A stretch of DNA of 64,000 nt from Staphylotrichum longicolle (Eukaryota; Ascomycota; Sordariomycetes; Sordariales; Chaetomiaceae), in contig JAHCVI010000005.1 of NCBI GenBank assembly GCA_019096155.1, forward strand, positions 1,622,468 through 1,686,467, read 5' to 3'. This document shows, one piece after another, positions 42,389 to 53,302 of this stretch. How positions within the stretch are numbered: position 1 is the stretch's first letter; each line of letters starts with the position of its first letter. The notes beneath the pieces were generated by a model. It had not been told where the DNA came from and ran no database searches. It saw only the letters and a list, made by a program, of their open reading frames with translations. A program made the translations under genes and the position numbers.

Positions 42389-43015
42389 TCAGGTCTTCTT
42401 GCTTTCCCACGCCTTGAACCCAATCAGCTTGTGCTTCCATCTCCCCCAGCCGAGCCAAAAGTTAAACTCCATGATTGTCTGCTTATCCGAGTCGTCGTCC
42501 CCGGCCGCAGCGTTAGCGTCTGGCACGACTACCCACAACGCGTCGTCGCTGTCTTTTGTAGCAGGGGCAGGAGGCAGGCTCGAGTTGCTCCTCGGTGGTG
42601 CCCCGCCGGCGGCAGCTGCAGCTTTCTTGGTTTCGGTCGGCTTTTCTACCTATGGTTAGGTAATAGCAAAATACGCGGGACGTGCACCGGCGAGGGGGAG
42701 GGAAATGGTAGAGCAGTCACCGTTCAGTGTGGTAGCGGCGTCGGCCTTGGGTCTGGCGTCGTCTGCTGACTTTTGTTCGGCGAAGGGCGCCCGACTCTCC
42801 TCGGGGTGAGGGGCAGAACTTGACCAGAACCTGCGGAGAGAGCCTGTTATGAGGGATGAGAGCTGCTCGTTCGTTTCTGTGTCCTCCAACTAAGAATGAA
42901 AAGAGGATAGGGAGGTGGTCATACCCGTTGGAACATAGGTGCCGCCCTGTTGTTGCAGGTTGGAAGACGCCGGATCGAGCTGGTAAGTGCGGTCACTGTG
43001 GCGATGCTCAGGCAT
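42389..43015 (-). CDS. Small three-exon hypothetical protein
   Basis: Recovered only by splicing: exons 43015-42925, 42876-42721 and 42645-42389, introns 48 and 75 nt (donors GTATGA and GTGACT). They total exactly 168 codons. The 167-aa protein starts MPEHRHSDRTYQLDP, continues TETNEQLSSLITGSLRRFW, has an Ala/Pro/Ser-rich middle, then DDALWVVVPDA and an aromatic-basic C-terminus FNFWLGWGRWKHKLIGF. No signal peptide or membrane helix. No known domain recognised. Coding is supported by three consistent splice phases and stop-free text, not by homology I can name. Confidence 0.55.
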
Positions 43016-43756
43016 ATTGGCTTTGTGGAAATGGATGACGCAGCGGACAAGGCTCAAAGGAACGCGAGGAAATCCTGGGCGATTTTGAGTCGGGGTTGTC
43101 TGTTGGTAATGAGCACCACAAAAGCGAGAGGACGGTGGGGGCGAGAAAAGAGTGTCGGCGACGTGTTGCTGTGCTGTGTGGGTTATTCCGAAAGACCCGC
43201 CCAATATAGGTACCTACTCACTCTGCCTGTGGTCATAGTTGCGCACTGCATCATCGTCTGTTGCGCTGCATTTGTCATCAGCTGCTTGCAACATTGTATG
43301 TTGGACTCAGAAGCACAACCAACCATAAAAGTTCTTGCTGACCTTGCCACTCGCAACATCCGGGCCCTGAGTTACGGTAGGTCAGTGTTGTTGGATCCAG
43401 CCACGCTCGCATGTGATCGATCCTACCTCACGTATGCTGCCCACTCTCCGCCCACCAGTGGAACGCATGGAACCGGCTCCCTGCCGGCGAACTGATTGAG
43501 GAGTATAAAACCTGTTTTTGTTGTGCCACCTAAGGCACCTCATCACCCTACTTTCATGGGCACTATTCTTAGTTTAAATCGGTAGGTAATGAGGGTTACT
43601 AGTGTGCTGTTGAACTGTGGCACGCTGCCTTGATTCAGGTCAACTTCTCCTGTTCAGATCATGACCCAGAATACGTCAAGTGACACACAAATTCCGACAT
43701 GATCAAAAACAAACAAAAAAAAAAAGACATTTACTAGCTCCCGTCTCGTAACGACG
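43016..43756. other. Intergenic
   Basis: About 740 bases. Contains the palindrome TAGGTACCTA at 43207-43216 and a 12-A run at about 43719-43730. No gene supported. Confidence 0.4.
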
Positions 43757-45101
43757 TTACTGCCTTGCCGAGAGCTCAGCGATATACTGCGGGGGCCGCT
43801 GCTCCTTCATTTGTGCTTGAGCCATAGCCTCGGGACTATGGTCATAACTGCACGAAGCACCCTTCGGACAGCGCCCCTGTCTCAAAAAGTCCCGGCAGGC
43901 AGCTCTCCTGGGGTGCATCAACGGACACACCCCATTATACCCGCCGGGGCATTGGAATCGCAAGCTACACCAGGCCTGGTTGCCCGGCATGGTACCATTG
44001 ATCTGGTTCCTCGGGTTCCCATTGCCAAAGGTAGCTTTTTGCAAGTCAGCAAACATATAACCCGTCACGCAGCTATCAACCTGACCGCCGTGGTAGAGAG
44101 AGGGGGCAGGTTTAAAAAGGCTCACTGGTAACAACCACCACGGGCCCAGGCTGCGTCACGCTCCCCACGCTCCCCGTCGTCGTCGGGCTGAACGAGTTCT
44201 CGGTCGGCGCGTACGACGACATGAGAGGCGACACTGGTTCCCTTGGCCAGGGATGCGCCTTCTCGCAGCCTACGATCGGACAGGACGGGCCCTTGGGGCA
44301 GTGTGCGGATTTGGGATGCCATTTCTCGCAGTTCTGCGTACCGCAATTCCTCCCGTTCTCGCACTTCGGGGCGTTGGGGTGGAGGTAGTCTAGGTGGCAG
44401 CGTGGTCGTCGACAGCCGGATCCATTGGGGCACATCTCGGTCGGGCCGGGCGTTTGGGAGGTGAAGCTGTTTTGGGAGGTGTAGCTGTGTTGTGAGGTGA
44501 AGCTGTTTTGTGAGGTGAAGCCCGTGGTGGAGGCTCTCTGAGTCTGCACCGGTGCGGGATGGGCAGCGAACGGGACGCCTGAAATGGAAACAATGGTTTG
44601 CAATACTGGCGCTCCGAATGCCCCGTCGCGGTTGGGTCGGTACTCGTCCTGGACTTGTCGTTGGTTCGCCCAAGTCGAGGTAGCAGCTGACCGCCGCAAC
44701 TCCTGAACCAGCTCGCGCAGCCTCCTCGTGTCTTGCTGGAGCGTCGCTGCTTCTTGTTCGAATTGCTTTTCGTCTCGCCTCCATCGGATGCCTTCCATTA
44801 CCCCGAATTGGGATTCGCCGCCGTACTTCTGGCGGATCTTGAGCATGTTTCGGAGGGCGTCGCGGCACGGCTGGAGGTTGGCGGTGAGCGAGGACTCAAA
44901 GCTGGATTGGTTGTTGGGATGGGGATCTATTCGAGAAGAGTTGAATTGCTGGTAGGCGATGAGCTCCGCGACGAGCTCGGTTGCAGCGCGCTCTCCGGGG
45001 GAGAAGACGGCGGGCGCGCGGGAGAAGTCGTCGGCGACGGATTGCGCGAGGGAGAGGACACTTGTGACGTCGCTTCGCATGGGCATCGGCGGGGAGGGCA
45101 T
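43757..45101 (-). CDS. CCCH zinc-finger protein
   Basis: Two exons (45101-44126 and 44034-43757; 91-nt intron, donor GTGAGC) give 417 aa. The N-terminal helical region includes a coiled coil (~110-138, EKQFEQEAATLQQDTRRLREL). A Ser/Thr/Gln low-complexity stretch has FTSQNS/YTSQNS repeats (195-216). Three compact CCCH-like fingers follow (C224-H241, C247-H262, C268-H283), then a Ser-rich linker. A C-terminal pair in exon 2 begins near C348 and includes the canonical CRDFLRQGRCPKGASCSYDH. Likely an RNA-binding regulator in nucleus or cytoplasm; the target is unknown. Confidence 0.88.
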
Positions 45102-45922
45102 TGTGACTGACTGTACCGGCAGGATATACCTGTCGATAACTGGTCCTCTAGCTATCAGGGTTCAGAGTCGGTGTGGAGAGGAAAAGAGCGGGGTCGTCGA
45201 GCCTTGCTCACGAAATGACCACCCCAGGTCAAGCGGCTAGCAGGCGGTTAGACTGCTGCAGCCGGAGCGCGGGACGATCCGGTGACCAATCACTGAACGA
45301 ACTAACAAGCAGGAGGTCGACGCCACCTTTTCCAACAAGACTATGTTACATCTGTACAGATGGCGGACGATTCCAGGTTCCAGCAGCCAGCTTTTGCTTT
45401 TTATCCTCGCTCAGGTGGGAGGCCGTTCAAGCTGGTGGGCACTCACCCCGGCTCACCCAGCTCAACCAGTTCCCCGGATTGGCGGTTGAGCCGAAGTCAT
45501 GCACGCAACAGTGCAATATTGCCAGGGGACATGAAAATGCTGTGGACACCGCCGTTAAACGAGACTCGGAGCGTACTTGAATGCTTCGAACCCGGGAGAT
45601 ATATCAAACAGCGGTCGGTGCCACCTGAAGATGCAAGAAAACACTCGACATGCAGCAGTATAGGTCCCAATGCTATGACAAGTTGTCCCCAGAGTATGGC
45701 GAACGCGCTTGAAATTAACCATTCGCCCCCCTTAAAAAAAGAAGAGAAGAGAAAGAGCAAAAAGAGCGAAAGGTGGGAGCAACATCAACAACTGAGACCC
45801 TCTGTAGACAAAAGACATACCCCACGTCTTGACCGTCCCAAGATGTTCCTACCATCAATTCAAAGTTCCAGATCTTGCCAAATACTGTCTGATATGGGAG
45901 CGGTTTGAGAGCGCGGTTCTCC
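45102..45922. other. Intergenic with one unassigned open frame
   Basis: A plus-strand open frame from ATG 45360 to 45908 (182 codons, MADDSRFQQPAFAF..., lysine-rich near KKEEKRKSKKSE) has no recognised domain. It may be spurious; I do not call it a gene. Otherwise this is the upstream region of the zinc-finger gene and the 3' flank of the LPMO gene. Confidence 0.3.
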
Positions 45923-46776
45923 TCAATTCGGCCACACCTTCGGGCCGGGCATGGGGAAATAGTTCGGAGGCGGCTTAGCCCAGCTGTCCAGCTGCATGGA
46001 GGGATCGTTGACGTTGTATCCGGACCCGCCCGGGAACCGGATCGTGGGTCCCGGCGTCCTGCCCGTGTAGCTGCTGGCAATGTTGAGGTGCGCGCACTGT
46101 AGGTAGGTAACCAAGTATGTTAGCTGGCGCGGAGATGGGGAGGGTCTTCGTCCGACTTCAAGTCTCACCTGCATGTAGAACTCCTTCTGGCGGTAGGGCG
46201 GATGGATGCTGATCTGCTCGATGCGCATCAAGTACTGCCCGGCGGGGATCTCCTTGGGGAGACGGAACTCGAACTGCTTCAGGTCGCGGGTCAACCAGCC
46301 CTGGTCCGTGCCGTTCCAGGGAGTCGTGGTGCCCAGCTCGTACACCTTGAACCAGTCGCCAGAGCCGTCGTAGTCACGGACATTGCCGGGGGCCTTGGAC
46401 AGGTAAATCTGTTTTGAGAGAACAGTTAGCGAAGAGTGGTAACAAGTACTTGGGAAGAAGCGGGGCGTACCGCGACCGGACCAGGGTGATAGATGCCAAA
46501 GTCGAGGTGGAGATGGAAGCCGACGACATCCTTGCCAGCAGTGACCTGAGCTGTCTTGGGCTGGTTGCGGTGGTTCCAGGAGCCCTTGTTGCAGCGGATA
46601 TCATTGCTGGTGAGAATGTCTGGGGTCCACGAGGGCTGGAAGCCGTTGTCGTGCTCGCGGACGTACTCGTAGGCGCCAGTCTTGACGCCGTTGAGCATCA
46701 GATGAGGGAAGAGGAAATGAGCAGATGCCAACTGGGGAAGCAAGGCAAGAGCCCCATAAATAAGGGAGTGATGCAT
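45923..46776 (-). CDS. AA9 lytic polysaccharide monooxygenase
   Basis: Three exons (46776-46471, 46408-46169, 46096-45923) give 239 aa. The signal peptide (1-19) ends ASA, so His20 becomes the N-terminal copper ligand (HFLFPHLMLNG). The second His is in IYHPGPVA (His97) followed by IYLSKAP. The third block ISIHPPYRQKEFYMQ contains the axial Tyr. The residue two before it is Glu, where most AA9 enzymes have Gln. CAHLNI and TPGPTIRFPG then close the fold. AA9 enzymes oxidatively cleave cellulose or related beta-glucans outside the cell. No CBM1 is attached. Short Golgi-type exons and introns of 62 and 72 nt are typical. Confidence 0.92.
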
Positions 46777-48965
46777 GGCGAGGTGTTTCGTTCAGGTTGA
46801 TACGAGAGTGAGAACGGGGGCTGTCAACGTTGATGGCTGGGGATGTTTGTTTGCCAGCTTGGGCTGGCAAGCCCCTTTTATACTCGATCAACTAGTCATG
46901 GAAAAGATCATTGTCTTGTTCATTTTCTCATCTTTTGGGTCAGAGCTACAATTTGAATCACGCTTGGTTCCTGATTTCCCCCCTAGGCCATCCAATTTTG
47001 CTGGTTAATTTGACGACTGACTCTGTTGAAGCGGAGGATTGGAGGAACCGTGTTTGTGCGAGACCAACGGAGTGAGGTCCGAGTTTCTCAGCATCCCAAT
47101 GGGAAACACGCTGTCAGACTTCTCATGCCTCTTTGAGCTTGATGTGTGAGCGGCCAATGAACGCGAAACCGGCACGGTTGGTAGCTGCGGCGTCTGCGGA
47201 CCCGGCAACTGTTCTAAGCAGTTCCAGGGATGAGTCCGTTTAACTTTACCGAATGCTACCGAACCAAAGTCAAACCAATTACCGGCCGACCAAGCGAGGA
47301 TGCCCAGCCCCAGAACCATCGCAGTGGCCCTGGCAAGCACATGCTTTGGAATGCCGAGCACAAGAGCCGATGCATCCCAAAGGGGCAACTAATACGCCAT
47401 CCCGTACTTACCTCCGCTTGTGAGCATGACATCCGTCTCACAATTTCAGCCTCATTCACAACCATACACTGGACCATAAGGCGGTCGGCCACAAGATCCG
47501 AGGCATGGAGAGCCGCACCAATGGTACTTCATGCCCTTGCCGGAGCCTACTCACGCGCCCGGTTTTAGGAGGCCTGTCCTGATGCCAACAACGATGGGCG
47601 GCCGGCTGGCAAGTTCGAAACACGTTATGGTTCGTGGGTTTTCCTACGCTGGCCGGCCCGGTGCTGCGAGCAGCAAACAAATCATGGTTACATGATCTAA
47701 ACGCGACGGGTTTCTACGAGGATCGGCAGGTAGTACAGAGTCAGGCTGGGGTTGAAGATTTGCAGACCACAGATGCCGGCATGGCGTACGAGGTTTGCTT
47801 GCCGATACTCTCTTGGGAGGAAAAGAAATGTCATGACGGAGTCACAGGGCCGGATCCCGAATCAGCAATGCAGAGGCGTGCTGTACCCTGAACTGAGAAA
47901 TGACGATATCAAACCGGAGGAGAAGGGCGGTTGGTGCAGTAGATGAGGTGAGGAGAATGAGCTGGTCGCAGGAGGCGCAGGGCGCGAGGGAGGAGGTTCG
48001 CAATCAAGAAGAAACTGATGATGGGTGCCCATTGGGAGCGGTGGCACGTGCAGCTTTGTTATTTGTGTCTCGCCTTTCTTAGGGGGCTTTCCATTGCCCT
48101 GTAATTCTGTCGAGAGGAGTGAACTTCGTGACGGGACAAGTTGACGTCCCCTCTTGAGCCATTATCACGCTCGGCAAGTCTTTACCCTCGAGACCATCGG
48201 CACCTGCTACAGAGAGCAGTTTTCCTCTCTCGTATCAATTTTGTCTGTGGGCTACAGGGCCAAGATGCTTAAGGCACTCAGAATTCCTGTCCTGTGCCAC
48301 CATGGCAAACCAAACAGGGTAGAGAGATCGACGAAACCATGGTACGACAACCTGAGAGTCCCAGTAACAAAATGGAAACCTCGATCTCAATGACATTGGG
48401 GAGTTTATATTTTGAGTCAAGTGGTATGTACCGTCAGCTTCTCTGTTTCCATTTACCCCCAGCCACCTTCCATAGGTACCTACCCAATGCGGTCCATGGC
48501 CATGCAGCGTTCAGCGGTCACACCATCAGCGCGCTGAGCTTCTATCGTGCCAGGTTCTCATGATTCGACCGTTCCAGCAACCAGACACCATCCCACTCGC
48601 AACCCCATTGTTCATAAACATATTCCTGCTTGCCAAACCGACTGGGCAATAGACACTGCCACGGACTCTGAACAGCAGCCGATCGCGAGGTTTCGGGCCC
48701 CTCACCGCGAGATCTTGATCCGCGCCCTCACCAACATCTTGTCCAGCCCGATTGCCGAACAAACGCATGCCCAAGTTATCGACGGTCTTCCGCCATGCCA
48801 AAGTCGCCTTGGCTGCTAAAGTGGATGTCTCTGCTCCCAGCATCCACTCCTAAACAACCACAAAGACCTTTGCTCTGGCGTGGCTGAGCAGACCGAGACG
48901 CCGTGTTCCACATCGATGTGAATACCTTGTTTACAGGTGTTTTCACAGGTAAGAGCCGAGTCATT

Positions 48966-48996
<31 letters not shown>

Positions 48997-49603
48997 GTTT
49001 GTTTTTTTCATCACCGCAAAACCCACGAACTGGTGCTAATGGCCTCGTTGCAAGGTTACCGTGACCATGAATCGACGATTCCAGCAACACCCCAGTTTTG
49101 CCATCTGGCTCTGCACGCACGATGCCGCAAGTCACGCGGCATAATTAGAGATGAACTGGCCCCCACTGGCTGACGCGCTGCATGTTGCGGTCGTGTTGTG
49201 TGGCGCCCGTTATCAAGCGGGCACCGTGTTTCGAGGTGTGCGTCATCCAGGGTGTGGTCAGGAAATCCAACTTCGCTGAGTGTGTAGCCCAGTGCTTTGC
49301 TGGGACGCGTTTGATAACTTCGTGTCCATTGCAAGGCCGTGTTGCGTGTTTGGGGTCGTGGAAGCGGAACGCTGACCTGCGGGTCGGAAGTGGAAGCGCC
49401 CCCGCATGATGCAAGATTCCCAGGGCCCGTGTTTGCGCCTTGTGTTGTTTTCGGCTGTGCAGAGGCTGCATGTTTCGAGTCATCAGAAACTCACAGTCAC
49501 CTTGATGTCCACTTGCAATTCCCCACGTCAATCTACCTGGTACTGTAATTATCGGAAACTTCACCCTCCTGCTGTTGTTCCTTCCGTTGAAGCACAGAAA
49601 AAC
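46777..49603. other. Gene-poor 2.8-kb stretch with a 28-T run
   Basis: No gene supported with confidence. Minus-strand frames at 47005-47680 include a hydrophobic segment (AMVLGLGILAWSAGNW) and GT donors, and could be exons of an unrecognised gene. A 28-T tract lies at 48969-48996 followed by GTTTGTTTTTTT. The palindrome TAGGTACCTA is at 48473-48482. Confidence 0.4.
48969..48996. repeat. Poly-T tract (28 nt)
   Basis: Homopolymer of 28 T, continued by GTTTGTTTTTTT. On the minus strand it is a poly-A run, so it may be the tail of an old retroposed copy, or a simple microsatellite. Confidence 0.8.
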
Positions 49604-50885
49604 ATGACGAGTTTGGTCTCGGGCTTGGCTTCTTGCTCTCCTCTTGAGAGTCTGCCCGCCGAGCTGAGGGACCAAATTCTCTCAAGCGTGCAGGATCTGC
49701 CGACGCTTCGTCCATGCCTCCCCCGTGATGCATGCTCAATACATGAGCAACCGAGACAGCCTTCTCCGCGCGTGCGTGGAACGCGAACTGGATGGCTTGT
49801 ACGTTCACGCCTATGCCTGTCTGAAGTCTCGGGTGCACGACCTCGGCAAGTTTCGAACCGAAGAGGTTATCACCGGCTTCCTTGACGACTATCGCAGTTG
49901 GCTACCGTTGGGTCCAAGTCCACGCGCTGATCTGGACGGTGTTGACCCGAGCCACATTCGGTGGATGGCGGCGTTCCATCTGGCTGTAGCGAGACCCTTG
50001 ACCCGCATTTACAGCACATGGGCTCTTGCAAACCTTGCACGAGCGGCCACTGCATCATCGGCAAGGGAGCGGGCAACAGAACAGCAGGCGGCAGAACTAG
50101 CAGAAGGATCAGAAACAATGCGTGGAGTCGCCCAGGAGACAACGCTGAGCAGAAGCGAAGAGGTCCGCATCATGCGAGCCCTGTATCACTGCGAGACCTA
50201 CCACCATCTCTTCGGCCGGAGCAGAGGACCGCGCTGTAATGCATTCCGCTTCCATGAAATCAACCACATCTTCTTTTCTCTCTTCGACCCCTGGGAATCC
50301 GAAGCGGTTGGGTGCATCGACATGTTCGTCCGGCAAAGGTATGACGCTATTTTCGACGAGGTCCAGGCCGACCTCCACCACACAAGCCCCAGGTTGGGGA
50401 AGCCAAAGGGAGCGACCAACCGCAACCAACTGTTGAAGTTCGAGGCGGAGCGTGAAGGTAACTATTATCCGGCCCCAACAGCGCAAGCCGCTGTGGGCAG
50501 CACTCGGATAATACTGGCGCCAATGCTGACTCAAACGGTGGCAGACTACATGGAGAATATCGTCTCACGCGGTCTCACATTCACCGTGCGACTTCTCGCC
50601 ATTGACGACCACGACACTCTCGTCAGGAGGATGAAACACTACCTGAAAGATGAGCACAACCTCGATTACCCCCTCAAGTGGTCCCTGGACACCCTCGCAC
50701 AAGACGACAGGCGTGTGATGCTGGGGACCAACGCCCGAGACGAGGCCGAGGCGCGGCGAGATCCGATCGAGTTCACGGGCGACACGGTGCCGCCTGCCGG
50801 CCCGCCGCTCGGGTGGGTGCTTCTGTGGGGCGGGCGGTACTCCAACCTCTGCGGCGAATACGTGCCGCGGACGGTCAGGCAATAA
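49604..50885 (+). CDS. F-box-like N-terminus hypothetical protein, frameshifted
   Basis: Starts MTSLVSGLASCSPLESLPAE at 49604. The LPAELRDQILSSVQDLPTLR segment is like the short F-box-type helix that opens many fungal proteins. At about 49698-49705 the frame changes; the next frame continues FVHASPVMHAQYMSNRDSLL, the expected family text, to 50885. Insertion of one CTTCG copy restores the frame (428 aa). The long remainder is alpha-helical (LARAATASSARERATEQQAAEL), with IMRALYHCETYHHLFGRSRG and a GWVLLWGGRYSNLCGEYV C-terminus. Function unknown. A possible SCF adaptor role is inference from the N-terminal motif only. Confidence 0.75.
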
Positions 50886-52428
50886 GGTTACGTGATGTGG
50901 GATGAGCAGAGGTGGACTGAGTCGGGCGCAAGAGGGCTTGTCGCGACGCAGTGGGAGACAGCGCCTGGACTTGTTGACAAGATTGAGAGTGAATATCTTT
51001 GGCATCCCTCAGGGTTGGAGAGTAGCATGAGCTCCTGAGAATACAACATGTCATAGTGATTGTTGGAAACTGGGGCTTCAGCTGAGACTCGGAGGTCCTA
51101 CGAAAGTTGTGAGCCCGTATGTCGAGTGCTTGCTAACATGACAAGTGCGTTTTCGATCGAGACAACGGCAGGCTACTTCCCATGGTGACTTTGTCAAAGC
51201 CTCGAAGTCATCGCTCACGAGAATCCATTTTCAACTTGATCATACACTCTCAGTGTTAGCATCAATCACACCATGCCCTTCCGATCAATTGTCGTCCACA
51301 ATCTGTCTGGCACCGTGAGCCCAGGGAAGTTGCTTGGTAAGTTGTGTATCTCAGAGTCCCCCGTCCACCATGGATGTCACCCACTCTGGATCCTGGAAGG
51401 ATGTAGAAGAGTCTTGGAGGTGGTCTTTGATTTGAGTGTAATTCCAGTTCAACTTAAAAGACTGGCGAGTTGCCAGTTTCATCAAGGCTTCCAGTGACAA
51501 ACTGATGTGTCGTTGACAAGTTGGGTGAGCTGACTAGGTATGTAGCGAGCCGCTGTGCGAACTGCGGTACGGAACTCGTTCTGCATTGGAACATCATGGC
51601 TATGACACTGGCATTCAACCTGTTTTTCCAAAACACGTCAATGTCTTCGGCCAACCTCCAGATCCACTTGGAACACACTGAGAGCGAGTCGGGGATGCCA
51701 AGGAGAACCGTGTGAACACCATGGCCCATGAGAGAAACGGCAGCACGCGAGCACAAGCGATCTGAAGGTGGTGGGGTACCGGCGATTGGCAAGGGACCCC
51801 TCGCCAATCCCGGGCAAACGAGCCAACCCCCCCAGAGCGGATCACATGCTTGGCTGCAACGTCGTCGGTCATCGTTTCGGTTGGCGTCTGGGTCTGTGCT
51901 CAAGCATCAGAAAACCCCCGAGATGCATGAATTGTTGCGCGAGGCCGGCACTGCAGAGGCACACCGGAAACGGCCTCGCGGGCATCGGGCGTTTCCTTGT
52001 TGGTCAGGGTCTCGACGCCATGGGCTCGCCAAAGCAGGTCCAGGTGTGTACCGCAGCACCCCCGAGTGCATAATGTGTCCCAAAGTGCCCAGCATGCAGT
52101 TGGCATCATGTCGCAGTGGCTGACAAGTCCCAAGGTCTGGCCTATTGGTCCGGGATTGATGACCGAGTCTGGACAATATGGGAGACGCAGGGGCACCGCA
52201 ACTCCGCCGCAACCACCCTCCTGCAGCCCTACTCCGCGAACCGTGACTGGATGTTGCGAGGTAACAAGCCGGAATTCGAGTGCGGGTATGGTTCCCTGAC
52301 CGCACGCCTTTCCTGGCACTCTGTCATGTGTTGGCTCGGTCTGTCGAGTGGCTTGTCTGTGCTTGTTTGGCCACGGTCTTGGACTCGGTGTCGAACTGTA
52401 GCGCAGTTCGGATTCGGCCCGGGTTGTG
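50886..52428. other. Gene-poor stretch
   Basis: Several overlapping open frames on both strands between 51700 and 52600, none with a recognised domain or consistent splicing. Confidence 0.4.
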
Positions 52429-52869
52429 ATGCCAAAACGTGTGGCGCAAACCCCACGAACCACATGCGTGCCGCGCACCCGAAGCCTCGACTCGCTCAAC
52501 CTCGACCAGCAGGCCAATGCAAACACCGCCGAATCGACGAAGATTGCCCCATCCCAAATCGGGGCGAGACTGCTTATCTTGGCCAGACCTGAGGCCTGCC
52601 GAGGTCGCGCTAGGTTCAAACTGGAGCGGGGCACCACGTTGCTGGAACAGGGTAAACACCCGGCTCTCCTCCACCATTCGCTTCGATGCTCGACTCGAGC
52701 CCACTTGACGTCTTTCAGCTGCCACTAACACCGGATGATATCGTCCGCCTGCTGCTTTACAGGATGCTTCAGACCTCGCCAGCCACAGGTCCTGGCACTC
52801 ATGCAGCCAGAACAACAATTCGCGTTGGCAGTCGCGGAAAATGGCGCAGAAGGACATGCTCCTAAGTAA
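52429..52869 (+). CDS. Possible two-exon small protein
   Basis: Candidate only. Exon 52429-52651 (MPKRVAQTPRTTC..., then RLLILARPEACRGRARF) joins exon 52763-52869 across a 111-nt intron (donor GTAAAC, branch CTAAC, acceptor TTTACAG). The joined frame gives 109 aa ending LMQPEQQFALAVAENGAEG and HAPK. Coding-like text after splicing is the main support. No homologue recognised; upstream exons may be missing. Confidence 0.25.
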
Positions 52870-53302
52870 CAAGGCGTCATTTTAGGCCTTCCTGAACTGT
52901 GCCAGGCGGGGACCTCTTTGAGAAGGTGGTCTCATCCCGCCCCGGGTCCCCGTTACCGGCCAATCGTGTGTGGTCCTGCGGCTTACGATCCGATAACACT
53001 GAACACATGCAGGGAAGGGGATCAGGGGTAACCTGACCCAACGGGTGGCCAACATCCCGCCCCATAGGCCAAGGATGCAACGGCTCTGCCCTGCAGCCTG
53101 CACCACTTATCGAATCTCCAACGAACTTGGCTCGAAGCATGCTGCTATTTCCTTGACGTTACGCAGAAAGTTCAGGCAACTTTGAGAAAAGGCACCCATC
53201 CCAACTAATTAGAAGTCCCAAACGTCGCCCTCTACCATCTTCATGACTGCTCATCGACGGCGTTGACCTTGCCCGGCACACCTGCGCCAGAACCATGTCG
53301 CC
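52870..53302. other. Intergenic upstream of the rhodopsin-domain gene
   Basis: About 430 bases with no supported gene. An out-of-frame ATG at 53295 overlaps the start of the next gene and opens a 34-codon reading frame ending at 53399. Confidence 0.4.

Noticed and set aside
45360..45908. 182-codon open frame MADDSRFQQ...
   Set aside because: No domain, no splice or promoter support, composition ambiguous; mentioned in the intergenic entry only.
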